Source: Flavobacteriales bacterium (GTDB lineage: Bacteria > Bacteroidota > Bacteroidia > Flavobacteriales > Flavobacteriaceae). From it: DNA of 64,000 bases. The notes under the pieces were generated by a model. It had not been told where the DNA came from. It saw only the letters and a program-made list of their open reading frames with translations, and searched no databases. The position numbers were made by a program, and so were the translations under genes. The DNA is taken from assembly GCA_011524905.1 (NCBI GenBank), contig WTJI01000048.1, positions 1 to 64,000 on the forward strand. Direction: 5' to 3'. Positions 8,117 through 16,347 of the stretch are shown piece after piece. Position 1 is the first letter of the stretch. Each line of letters begins with the position of its first letter.

Positions 8117-8622
8117 CTTGACAAATCAATAGTAACGATATCTTTGTTCCGCTCGGTAGGATATTGTTTGAGTTGCCCCGAGTTTCTACCAGAGCTGCAA
8201 CCCGAAAATCCATTGAGACCGCTTGTGCCATAACTGTTACCATGATTCCCGCAACGAAATTTTGATCCGTCATAACTCCACTGGTTGATTGTTCCAAGAT
8301 GGGGACAACAGTTACTATTGGCAACGATTTCTTCAACAGACTTTCTCAAAATTAAAATGTAGTGTTCCAAATCATTAACAAACTCACCAACTGTTTGAAG
8401 TTGACTATATTTTTCGTGTGTCAGATCAATGGATAATGTTTTCCCTTCAAGATGAAATCCAGTTTCTTTTGTTTTATTTTTTAAGTCAAGGTAGGCGAGT
8501 TCTGCTTCGCTTAACTCAGGGGCTACAAATTCTGTCTCTTTACAGGCGATAAATAGGCTGGGAGTTATTGCCAATAGGCCAAAACCAGATTGAAACAATC
8601 CTAAAAATCTTGATCGATTCAA
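8113..8622 (-). CDS. Small Rieske [2Fe-2S] lipoprotein
   Basis: The protein has 169 residues. Residues 1-26 form a signal with lipobox LFIAC (Cys27), so it is probably membrane-anchored. The Rieske cluster ligands are clear: C106-P-H108 and C124-G-N-H127, in CPHLG and RCGNHG, with 15 residues between the two motifs. The tail keeps the usual Gly-rich and LKQYP ending of the domain. This is an electron-transfer protein whose partner is unknown. The frame starts with TTG at 8622; an ATG five bases upstream is out of frame and closes at once, so a homopolymer indel or true TTG use are both possible. It is convergent with the lipoprotein gene and shares its stop palindrome. Confidence 0.85.
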   Translation of the reverse strand: MNRSRFLGLFQSGFGLLAITPSLFIACKETEFVAPELSEAELAYLDLKNKTKETGFHLEGKTLSIDLTHEKYSQLQTVGEFVNDLEHYILILRKSVEEIVANSNCCPHLGTINQWSYDGSKFRCGNHGNSYGTSGLNGFSGCSSGRNSGQLKQYPTERNKDIVTIDLSS

Positions 8623-8667
8623 AACATTTTAATTTAAGAATACGAATCCAAAATAAACAAATTATCT

Positions 8668-8741
8668 ATCAAAAATAGGATAGATATCGGGTAATGCCCT
8701 AATTTAAAATGAATACTTAACCGTATTGAGTAAATTTAAAT
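8668..8741. promoter_or_regulatory. Putative shared control element, copy B (Rieske gene upstream region)
   Basis: The plus strand reads TCAAAAATAGGA, 8 bases, GGGTAAT (8689-8695), 3 bases, CTAATT, 25 bases, GTAAATTTAAAT (8730-8741), matching copy A at 3331-3403. On the minus strand the first block contains TATTTTTG (8670-8677), an exact TAnnTTTG promoter element pointing at the Rieske gene 48 bases away. The more distal blocks then fall where an activator or the -33 region would bind. Confidence 0.5.
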
Positions 8742-8828
8742 AATGGAATTTAGTAATCCATAAACCAATTGATTAGAGGCTTTTCATTTTGAATATAGGT
8801 AACGAAGCTAAATTCCATTTTTTCTATT

Positions 8829-9032
8829 ATGATTGAACATGTACAGGGCGAATGCAAAGATCAACGTGGCAATACCATAGAATTTGACTTGCACTATGAT
8901 TTCACCAAAAAAGAAATTGTGGCCTATAAAAAAATCGTTCGTAATCGCGACATTCGAATTCTGCCAAATGATTCTATTGTCAGCGATATAAAAGAATGTA
9001 TTCACAAAAAATGGAATTGTCCTTCCAACTGA
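8829..9032 (+). CDS. Small hypothetical protein (67 aa)
   Basis: The reading frame encodes a hydrophilic 67-residue protein with a plausible amphipathic pattern and two Cys near the end (IKECIHKKWNC). I recognise no family. Support is only coding-like composition and its place in a 550-base gap between the Rieske and SDR genes; the opposite strand also has an open frame, but that one is Phe/Asn-rich and looks like a shadow. No exact promoter element is seen. Confidence 0.4.
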   Translation: MIEHVQGECKDQRGNTIEFDLHYDFTKKEIVAYKKIVRNRDIRILPNDSIVSDIKECIHKKWNCPSN

Positions 9033-9173
9033 GCACACACAAGAGATCTTTTGTTTTTTAAGCTGGCCGTTTGATCTTAATCCTGCATCAGTTGTTCAAT
9101 TCAATCCTTCTTCCTATTTTTCATGAATAAACCTTCATGTCGAACCGATTTGACCTGGAGATAGATTTACCGA

Positions 9174-9941
9174 ATGAAACGTAAAAATATATTAATTACA
9201 GGGGCCAGTTCTGGATTGGGTATGGGCATGGCCAAAGAATTTGCCAAACAGGGCTGCAACTTGGCCTTATGCGCCCGAAGAACAGACAAGTTAAAAACCT
9301 TGATGGCTCAATTAGAGCACATCAGTCCAGCATCAAAAGTTTTTATCCGTCAATTAGATGTCAATGAGACGAAAGCTGTTTTTGATACATTCCATGCATT
9401 TCAAAAAGACTTTGAATCGATAGGAGGTACACTCGATCGCATTATCGTCAATGCAGGAATTGGCCGAGGTGGCTCGCTTGGTAAGGGACTGGAAAGGCCC
9501 AATCAGGAAACTGCAATGACCAATTTTGTTGGTGCACTCACACAAATGGAAGCCGCTATGCAAATATTTAGAGCACAAAATCACGGCCATCTTGTGGCAG
9601 TGTCTTCTATGTCTGCTTTCCGGGGTTACCCGGGTTCTTTAAATGTGTACGCAGCCACAAAAGCGGGTCTGAAGAGTTTGGCACAAGGTGCACAAATGGA
9701 GGTGTTAAACAAGCCCATTAAAGTAACTACCCTTTTCCCTGGATTTATTCAATCAGAAATGACGGACTCAATTGGCAAACGCCCTCCCTTTATGATATCT
9801 TTAGACAAAGGTGCCCGCTTACTAGTTCGCGCCATCAATAAAGAGAAAAAATCGGCTATTGTACCCTACTGGCCTTGGCGATTGATCAAAGCCTTAACAA
9901 CAAATATGGGACCAAGAACCTATCGTAAATTATTTGGTTGA
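9174..9941 (+). CDS. Short-chain dehydrogenase/reductase (SDR)
   Basis: A classical NAD(P)-dependent oxidoreductase of 255 residues. It has the cofactor motif TGASSGLGMG at the N-terminus, ARR after the second strand (favouring NADP), NAG at about residue 94, and the catalytic VSSMSAF and YAATK (Tyr-x-x-x-Lys). It is the first gene of a tight three-gene operon with an acyl-CoA dehydrogenase and an APH-type kinase. The likely substrate is therefore a hydroxy/keto acid or its CoA ester; this is inferred from context only. Confidence 0.9.
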   Translation: MKRKNILITGASSGLGMGMAKEFAKQGCNLALCARRTDKLKTLMAQLEHISPASKVFIRQLDVNETKAVFDTFHAFQKDFESIGGTLDRIIVNAGIGRGGSLGKGLERPNQETAMTNFVGALTQMEAAMQIFRAQNHGHLVAVSSMSAFRGYPGSLNVYAATKAGLKSLAQGAQMEVLNKPIKVTTLFPGFIQSEMTDSIGKRPPFMISLDKGARLLVRAINKEKKSAIVPYWPWRLIKALTTNMGPRTYRKLFG

Positions 9942-9943
9942 TT

Positions 9944-11182
9944 ATGGATTTTACCCCTACTGCGCGCGCCCAAGACTATCTGGAACGCCTAAAATCGTTT
10001 ATGAAAGATAAGGTGTATCCTGTTGAAGCCATTTATAGAGATCACCACAAAACAAACAATAGCCACCCTCGTTGGCAAGAGTGGACGGAATGTCCCGAAT
10101 TTGAAGCGCTAAAAGAAGATGCACGCAAAGCGGGTTTGTGGAATTTATTTTTGCCAGACGAAAAATTGGGCGCTGGATTGCGTGTTACCGAATATGCCCT
10201 ATTGGCTGAGGAAATGGGACGCGTTTACAATGCCGCTGAAATCTTTAACTGCAATGCACCCGATACAGGTAATATGGAAGTTCTGTATCATTTTGGTAGT
10301 ATAGCCCAGAAAGAGAAATGGTTGCATCCCTTACTAGCTGGTGAAATCAAATCGGTTTTTTCGATGACAGAACCCCAAGTAGCTTCTTCGGATGCAACCA
10401 ATATTGAAACCTCTATCTTACCAGATGGGGATCAAATTGTGGTAAACGGGAAAAAATGGTGGTCAACTGGTTTGGGACATAGCCAAGCCAAAATAGCTAT
10501 TGTATTAGGGAAAACAGATGCCAACCAGCCCCGTCACCAACAGCATAGTATGGTACTTGTACCTCTCGATAGTCCTGGTGTCAAAATCGAGCGTATGCAA
10601 AATACTTTTGGCGCTTACGACCCTCCTGGGGGGCACGGTCAAGTACATTTTGACAATGTCCGCGTACCCAAAGCCAATTTAATTCAAAATTTTGGTGCTG
10701 GGTTTGCCATAGCGCAAGGGCGACTTGGGCCTGGACGTATTCATCATTGTATGCGCTGTATTGGCGCTGCTGAGCGTGCCCTTGAGTTGGCTATACTTCG
10801 GAGTGGCACCAGAGTCGCTTTTCAGAAACCACTAGCTCGCTTGGGTGGCAATGCAGAGCGTTTTGCCAAGGCCCGAATCGCTATTGATCAGGCCCGGCTC
10901 TTGACACTTTACGCAGCTTGGAAAATAGATAACAAAGGGGTCAAAGCTGCCATGACTGAAATTGCGGCGATCAAGGTTGTGGCACCCAACGTATTACAAG
11001 AAGTCACCGATATGGCTATGCAAATTCATGGTGGGGCAGGAATATCTGACGATTTTCCCCTGAGTAGCTTTTTTATGCAAGCCCGTGCGTTGCGTTTAGC
11101 CGATGGTCCCGATGAGGTGCACCTTGGGAGTGTGGCCAAACTTGAATTCAAAAAATACTTACCTAAAGATGACCGTGGTTAA
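9944..11182 (+). CDS. Acyl-CoA dehydrogenase, ACAD10/11-like
   Basis: A FAD-dependent acyl-CoA dehydrogenase. The start is taken at ATG 9944, two bases after the SDR stop, in preference to a TTG two codons earlier that overlaps the SDR gene. Features are the FAD/substrate motif MTEPQVASSDATN in the middle domain, RIHHCMRCIGAAERAL in the C-terminal helical domain, and the end motif ADGPDEVHLGSVAK. This variant, linked to an aminoglycoside-phosphotransferase-like kinase, matches the ACAD10/11 subgroup, known to act on phosphorylated 4-hydroxyacyl-CoA. Its end overlaps the kinase gene by 14 bases. Confidence 0.92.
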   Translation: MDFTPTARAQDYLERLKSFMKDKVYPVEAIYRDHHKTNNSHPRWQEWTECPEFEALKEDARKAGLWNLFLPDEKLGAGLRVTEYALLAEEMGRVYNAAEIFNCNAPDTGNMEVLYHFGSIAQKEKWLHPLLAGEIKSVFSMTEPQVASSDATNIETSILPDGDQIVVNGKKWWSTGLGHSQAKIAIVLGKTDANQPRHQQHSMVLVPLDSPGVKIERMQNTFGAYDPPGGHGQVHFDNVRVPKANLIQNFGAGFAIAQGRLGPGRIHHCMRCIGAAERALELAILRSGTRVAFQKPLARLGGNAERFAKARIAIDQARLLTLYAAWKIDNKGVKAAMTEIAAIKVVAPNVLQEVTDMAMQIHGGAGISDDFPLSSFFMQARALRLADGPDEVHLGSVAKLEFKKYLPKDDRG

Positions 11183-12230
11183 GGACTTGGAAGATGTGCA
11201 ACGATCTGGTGAGGAACTCAATTTAGATCAATTGTTGCCTTGGTTGCAACAGCACTTTCCTAGTTTGACAGATCAACCCAAGATAACCCAGTTTGCTGGT
11301 GGTGCGTCAAACTGGACCTATCGATTACAATTTGCGCATCAAGAATTAATTTTAAGACGCGCCCCTTTGGGTAAAAAGGCCAAAGGAGCGCACGACATGT
11401 TGCGGGAATTCAATCTCCAAAAAAGTTTAAAGCCCCATTACCCAATGGTCCCCAAAATGTTTGTTTCTTGCGAGGACACATCCATTTTAGGTTCCCCTTT
11501 TTATATAATGGAGCGTCTTGAGGGCTTGATTCTACGAAAAAACTTACCCAGGCAATACCAATGGGATAGTGCCATGACTCAAGCTGTTTGTCATGCTTTT
11601 TGGGACAAGCTTATTGAATTACACCAGGTTGATTATCAAAAAGAGGGATTGCAAAATTTGGGTAAAGGAGCAGGCTATGTAAAGCGACAAATATCGGGTT
11701 GGAATCAACGCTACGCCCAAGCGGTTACCTGGAACGTTCCTTCAGGTAAAAAAGTCATGCAATGGCTCGAAACACATTGCCCTGAAGATTCTCAACTGTG
11801 TTTGATTCACAACGATTATCGACTTGACAATGTGGTGCTTGATCCAAAGCAACCCCAGAAAATTCTTGGTGTTTTGGATTGGGAAATGGCGACAATTGGC
11901 GACCCTCTTATGGATTTGGGAAATAGCTTGGCTTACTGGATAGAAGCTAAAGATGATTTTTTTATCAAACGAATGCGACGTCAACCTTCTCATTTGCCAG
12001 GTATGCTTACTAGGGAAGAATCCATCGCCTACTATGCTCAAAAAATGGGTATTGAAGTACATGATTTTAGCTTTTACCGTGTTTATGGTTTATTCCGTTT
12101 AGCAGGTATTGTTCAACAGATTTATTACCGTTATTCAAAAGGGTACACCCAAAATAAAGCCTTTAAAAATATTTGGATGTTGACCACTTATCTGGTCAAA
12201 ACCTGTGAAAACATTATTCGGAAATCTTAA
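11169..12230 (+). CDS. APH-family phosphotransferase, possible 4-hydroxyacyl-CoA kinase
   Basis: A kinase-like protein of 353 residues. The ATG at 11169 was chosen because it gives the normal N-terminus; the frame extends further upstream only into the dehydrogenase gene. The APH catalytic loop LIHNDYRLDNVVLD and the metal-binding GVLDWEMATIGDP are intact, as is the nucleotide-binding start (FAGGASNWTYRL). In the mammalian ACAD10/11 and Pseudomonas levulinate systems such kinases phosphorylate the 4-hydroxyl of acyl-CoA so that the paired dehydrogenase can remove it. I infer the same here. It is not expected to be an antibiotic resistance enzyme. Confidence 0.88.
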   Translation: MTVVKDLEDVQRSGEELNLDQLLPWLQQHFPSLTDQPKITQFAGGASNWTYRLQFAHQELILRRAPLGKKAKGAHDMLREFNLQKSLKPHYPMVPKMFVSCEDTSILGSPFYIMERLEGLILRKNLPRQYQWDSAMTQAVCHAFWDKLIELHQVDYQKEGLQNLGKGAGYVKRQISGWNQRYAQAVTWNVPSGKKVMQWLETHCPEDSQLCLIHNDYRLDNVVLDPKQPQKILGVLDWEMATIGDPLMDLGNSLAYWIEAKDDFFIKRMRRQPSHLPGMLTREESIAYYAQKMGIEVHDFSFYRVYGLFRLAGIVQQIYYRYSKGYTQNKAFKNIWMLTTYLVKTCENIIRKS

Positions 12231-12237
12231 ACGAAAC

Positions 12238-12900
12238 TTAGTTTGGGAAAAATTGGGTTATTTTATCACTGGCAATAGCAGAAAAGTCTTGAATTACCAT
12301 ATCAGCCAGTTGATAATCCTGATTGTGTGAATGCTGACTTTTATAGGCCACACAAAAAATACCAGCTGCATGCGCTGCTTTAATGCCATTGGTGGAATCT
12401 TCAATGACCATACAGTTTGATCTTTCGAAACCGCTGGCCTCGGCAGCTTTAATAAATATTTCTGGGTGGGGTTTGGATGCTGGCAGATCTCCACCACTTA
12501 GTTTGGCAACAAAATATTGATCCAATTCAAAACGGTTGAAAATTTGATTGATGTTGGACATGGAGGCCGAGGAGGCTAAAACCAATTGAAGTCCTGCATC
12601 GTAATAATCTTGTATGCGTTCACGTACGCCTGGAATCAACTCAAGGGCACTATCATTTTCAAAAAATTCCTTGAAATAATGACGCTTTCGACTTACCATT
12701 TCTGCTGGATGTTGAGGCAATTCAAACGTTTGACACAGTTTTTCGCATATGGCTAAGGTCGCTTGACCAGTAAAAGAGTTGTAGTGTGCTGGTGATACTT
12801 CTAACCCAAAGTCAGCAAACATTTGATTGTAGGCCTTGCGGTGGAGGGGTTCACTATTGACAATAACACCATCCATATCGAAAAGTACAGCTTTTAACAT
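12238..12900 (-). CDS. HAD-superfamily phosphatase (beta-phosphoglucomutase-like)
   Basis: This is a haloacid dehalogenase hydrolase with motif I FDMDGVIVNSEPLH, motif II LASSAS, and motif III/IV KPHPEIF plus VIEDSTNGI, so it is catalytically complete. The 220-residue length fits sugar-phosphate phosphatases or phosphomutases. The start is ATG 12900: a perfect TATTTTTG promoter element at 12914-12921 lies just upstream, so an upstream in-frame start at 12945 can be excluded. The substrate is unknown. It is convergent with the kinase gene (7 bases between the stops). Confidence 0.9.
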   Translation of the reverse strand: MLKAVLFDMDGVIVNSEPLHRKAYNQMFADFGLEVSPAHYNSFTGQATLAICEKLCQTFELPQHPAEMVSRKRHYFKEFFENDSALELIPGVRERIQDYYDAGLQLVLASSASMSNINQIFNRFELDQYFVAKLSGGDLPASKPHPEIFIKAAEASGFERSNCMVIEDSTNGIKAAHAAGIFCVAYKSQHSHNQDYQLADMVIQDFSAIASDKITQFFPN

Positions 12901-12913
12901 TAAAAGTTTTAAA

Positions 12914-12921
12914 CAAAAATA
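12914..12921 (-). promoter_or_regulatory. Bacteroidota promoter -7 element for the HAD gene
   Basis: TATTTTTG on the minus strand matches TAnnTTTG exactly and ends 13 bases before the ATG at 12900. It decides the start of that gene. Confidence 0.6.
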
Positions 12922-13009
12922 CCAAGTAAAACAGTTATCCGTCATTTAAATCATTGCTATTTTAAAAGGAAAAGACTCTTATATTAGCGAGACAAAATTC
13001 AAATCAGTT

Positions 13010-16000
13010 ATGAAAAAGGTATTTCTGTGGCTAGCCCTGGCTTCTATGACCTGGGTTAATGGACAACAATCAGCGGAATTATTCAAAGAATTTAAAGCAC
13101 GTAATATTGGTCCTGGTGGAATGAGTGGAAGGATCACGGCGATTGATGCGGTTCATGACAACCCAAATATAATTTATGCGGGCTCTGCTTCGGGTGGTCT
13201 GTGGAAATCAACCAGTGGAGGTATTCGTTGGGAGCCTTTGTTTCAAGATCAGGTCACCGCTTCGATTGGTGCAGTGGCAATTCAACAATCCAATCCCGAT
13301 GTGATTTGGGTGGGAACGGGTGAGGGTAATCCTCGGAATAGCCTCAACGGAGGGTATGGGATTTTTAAATCTCTTGATGGAGGTAAAACATGGAAATCGA
13401 TGGGTTTAGAAAAAACACGTCATATCCATAGAATTATCATTGATCCTTTGGCTCCAGATACGATTTATGTTGCTGCAATTGGCTCACCTTGGGGCGAACA
13501 CAGCGAACGGGGTGTCTACAAATCAACAAACGGAGGAAAAACCTGGAAAAAAATCCTTTCTGGGAATAAAAAAACTGGTGCGGCCGACTTGGTTATGGAT
13601 CCTAGTAATCCAAACAAACTCATAGCCGCCATGTGGGAACACAAACGCGACCCATGGTTTTTTAAATCGGGCGGTGCTGGTAGTGGTTTGCATTTGAGCC
13701 ATGACGGCGGGGCCACATGGAAAAAGCTGACCTCAGCTGATGGTCTTCCCAAAGGCGATTTGGGAAGAATTGGCTTGGCAATTGCTCCCAGCAATCCCAA
13801 TCGGGTATACGCCTTAATCGAAGCGAAAAAAAATGGCTTATATCGCTCTGATGATGGAGGACAAAAGTGGACCCTGATCAACGATAAAAAAGAAATTGGT
13901 AACAGACCTTTTTATTACTCTGATATTGCTGTAGATCCTCAAAATGAAAATCGAATTTATTCTATTTTCACCTATGTCAATGTTTCAGAGGATGGTGGGA
14001 AAAGCTTTAAAGAATTAATGCCTGCTTATAATGTTAACAACGGTGTCCATCCCGATCATCATGCTTGGTGGATACATCCCAATGATGGGAGTTATATGAT
14101 AAATGGAAATGATGGTGGACTTAATATTACCCGAGATCGTGGAGCCAGTTGGCGTTTTGTAGGTAATATTCCCGTAGGACAGTTTTATCACATCAATACT
14201 GATATGGATTTCCCTTATAACGTTTATGGCGGAATGCAAGACAACGGATCTTGGAAAGGCCCAGCTTATGTTTGGCGCGACCAGGGTATCCGTAATGCCT
14301 ACTGGCAGGAAATTCTTTTTGGAGATGGTTTTGACGTCGTTCCTAATGCAGCCAATTCTAGATTTGGTTTTGCCATGAGCCAACAAGGTAATGTTTCACG
14401 TTATGATGCAGAAACAGGCAATAACTATACAATCAAACCTACCCATCCCGACCCCAATATACGACTTCGATTTAATTGGAATGCCGCCATCGCTGCTGAT
14501 CCTTTTGACAAGAGCACCCTTTATTTTGGAAGTCAATTTGTCCATAAAAGTACAGATGAAGGGCTGACTTGGTCCATCATTTCTCCTGACCTAACAACCA
14601 ATGACAAAAGCAAACAAAAACAGAGTGAGAGTGGGGGATTGACCCTTGATGCAACTGGAGCTGAAAATTTTTGTACGTTATTGGTTATTGAACCCTCAAC
14701 TTTAGAAAAAGGTATGCTATGGACGGCCTCAGATGATGGACGGGTTCATTTTACCCAAAATGGTGGTAAAACTTGGACCGAGGTGACCCAAAATATCAAA
14801 GGATTACCCGAGGGTAGTTGGATACCTCAAATCAAAGCTTCTTCCTATCAAAAAGGAGCTGCTCTTTTAGTAGCCAATGATTACCGCAGGTTTAATTACA
14901 CTCCTTATGTTTACCGGACTACTAACTACGGTAAAAGCTGGGAGCGGATTGTTGATAGTAAAGATGTAGCTAGTTATGCTTTATCGATTATTCAAGACCC
15001 AGTTTCACCCAATCTCCTTTTTTTAGGAACTGATGATGGACTCTACTTTTCTATTGACGGGGCGAAGAGCTGGGAAAAGATGCCTGCTTCCGTGTTTCCA
15101 ACTGTTTCAACCAAGGATTTGGTTATTCACCAGCGGGAACCCGATTTGATCATCGGAACTTTTGGTCGCGCTATCTGGGTTTTGGATGACATTGAAGTTT
15201 TGCGTGAATGGGCCAAAAATTCAACTTTTTTAAATCAATCGATTCACTTGTTTGATGCCCCCACAGCCTATCATGCTGCTTATCAGCAACCAAATGGCAC
15301 CCGTTTTGGCGGTGATGCCTTATTTCAAGGTGAAAACCGACCCGAAGGTGGACGATTTACCTTCTTTTTTGACCCAGGAAAGACAGCTCAAGCGTCAGAT
15401 TCACTCAAATTGATATTTTACCGAGAGGGTAAAGAGATTAAATCCCTGGAGAGAAAAGCCCCGAAAGAAAAGGGGATTTATCGGTGGATTTGGGATTTGA
15501 CGGAAGAGGCTGTACCAAGACCACAACGAAAAAAATCAAAAAAGAAAACGGAACGTAGAGGGAAGCAAGCCCTGCCAGGCACCTATGAAGTAATCCTCAG
15601 TCACAAAGATAATAGGTCAAAAGCCAAAATTGACCTCGCCTTGGATCCTCGTGGTTTGACTACAGAAGCTGCCTTTGTTGCTGCACATAAACAAATTGAG
15701 GAATTAGAGCAAATGACGGCCCTAGCAGCGCAAGCTGTAAGTCAGTTAATGGAAAGTAAAAAGCAGATTCAAGACTTAAAAAATCGCTATAAAGAGCATA
15801 AACTTCCGGAGGACATGGATTCAATAGCCAGGTTAATGGAAAAGGAAATCGAAGAAAAAGTAGCTTTATTTCTAGGAAAAGAAGACAAACGTCAGGGTAT
15901 TGTTCGTAATCCTACCCCGCATGTTATGACAAGGATTAGTCGTGCAGGTTATTATATCAGAACACGTCCCAAAGGGTTAACTGCAACAGAGATTGAATTG

Positions 16001-16144
16001 GTTCAAAAAGCGAAAAATCAGTTGGATGCAGCCTTGGAAGCCGTCAATTCTTTCTATGAAAGCCAATGGCCCAATTATCTCTTTGCTGAAGATGCATTGC
16101 CTGCATTACCTAAGCCAGAAATAAAAAAGTTTACCCGGCAATAA
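13010..16144 (+). CDS. Secreted Asp-box/VPS10-like beta-propeller protein
   Basis: A 1044-residue exported protein (signal peptide 1-18, ending WVNGQ). Residues about 20-740 carry some eleven Asp-box or sialidase-type turns of the form S-x-D-x-G-x-x-W, for example KSLDGGKTWKSM, LSHDGGATWKKL and FTQNGGKTWTEV, predicting one or two seven- to ten-bladed propellers like those of sortilin or xyloglucanases. The remaining part has an Ig-like segment and a Lys/Glu-rich helical, probably coiled-coil, region (about 890-980). No T9SS tail is present, so it is periplasmic or released. Relatives are often labelled glycosyl hydrolases, but no catalytic pair can be assigned here. It is a single-gene unit. 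Confidence 0.85.
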   Translation: MKKVFLWLALASMTWVNGQQSAELFKEFKARNIGPGGMSGRITAIDAVHDNPNIIYAGSASGGLWKSTSGGIRWEPLFQDQVTASIGAVAIQQSNPDVIWVGTGEGNPRNSLNGGYGIFKSLDGGKTWKSMGLEKTRHIHRIIIDPLAPDTIYVAAIGSPWGEHSERGVYKSTNGGKTWKKILSGNKKTGAADLVMDPSNPNKLIAAMWEHKRDPWFFKSGGAGSGLHLSHDGGATWKKLTSADGLPKGDLGRIGLAIAPSNPNRVYALIEAKKNGLYRSDDGGQKWTLINDKKEIGNRPFYYSDIAVDPQNENRIYSIFTYVNVSEDGGKSFKELMPAYNVNNGVHPDHHAWWIHPNDGSYMINGNDGGLNITRDRGASWRFVGNIPVGQFYHINTDMDFPYNVYGGMQDNGSWKGPAYVWRDQGIRNAYWQEILFGDGFDVVPNAANSRFGFAMSQQGNVSRYDAETGNNYTIKPTHPDPNIRLRFNWNAAIAADPFDKSTLYFGSQFVHKSTDEGLTWSIISPDLTTNDKSKQKQSESGGLTLDATGAENFCTLLVIEPSTLEKGMLWTASDDGRVHFTQNGGKTWTEVTQNIKGLPEGSWIPQIKASSYQKGAALLVANDYRRFNYTPYVYRTTNYGKSWERIVDSKDVASYALSIIQDPVSPNLLFLGTDDGLYFSIDGAKSWEKMPASVFPTVSTKDLVIHQREPDLIIGTFGRAIWVLDDIEVLREWAKNSTFLNQSIHLFDAPTAYHAAYQQPNGTRFGGDALFQGENRPEGGRFTFFFDPGKTAQASDSLKLIFYREGKEIKSLERKAPKEKGIYRWIWDLTEEAVPRPQRKKSKKKTERRGKQALPGTYEVILSHKDNRSKAKIDLALDPRGLTTEAAFVAAHKQIEELEQMTALAAQAVSQLMESKKQIQDLKNRYKEHKLPEDMDSIARLMEKEIEEKVALFLGKEDKRQGIVRNPTPHVMTRISRAGYYIRTRPKGLTATEIELVQKAKNQLDAALEAVNSFYESQWPNYLFAEDALPALPKPEIKKFTRQ

Positions 16145-16149
16145 AAAAG

Positions 16150-16223
16150 GAGTCAGGCTGCCTATTGAAGTGCAAATCACCAGCTATTAAGTAGTTGGGT
16201 CATGCCGATTGTCAGCCCGACTC
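16150..16223. repeat. Nested inverted repeat downstream of the Asp-box gene
   Basis: Outer arms GAGTCAGGCTG (16150-16160) and CAGCCCGACTC (16213-16223) pair over 10 of 11 positions. Inside, CCAGCTA (16180-16186) and TAGTTGG (16192-16198) form a second hairpin. The structure begins 6 bases after the stop and may act as a terminator or an RNA-stabilising 3' end. There is no strong T run, so a transposon remnant cannot be excluded. Confidence 0.45.
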
Positions 16224-16271
16224 ATTTTATGAAAGTTGACGTAAAAATAGTTTTTCACCCAGTTCTTTTAG

Positions 16272-16289
16272 GGCAACATTTAAGTTGCC
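16272..16289. terminator. Weak hairpin in the 16145-16819 gap
   Basis: GGCAAC and GTTGCC form a 6-bp stem with a 6-base loop, extended by a G-T and an A-T pair and followed by TTTC. It may be a weak terminator. The rest of this 675-base gap holds the nested repeat at 16150-16223, a decayed regulator gene (16348-16552) and the AT-rich promoter region of the adhesin; nothing else was recognised. Confidence 0.3.
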
Positions 16290-16347
16290 TTTCAATTCTA
16301 TAGGACTCATTACATTCTTTAAAATCTTAGAATAGAAGAGCTTTACA

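Noticed and set aside
8808-9038. 76-codon minus-strand frame opposite the small gene at 8829-9032
   Set aside because: Its composition (Phe/Asn/Ile-rich) looks like the reverse of a normal coding strand; the plus-strand frame is the better candidate.
11169-12230. Aminoglycoside resistance gene
   Set aside because: The APH fold is shared, but linkage to an ACAD10/11-like dehydrogenase and an SDR points to acyl-CoA metabolism.
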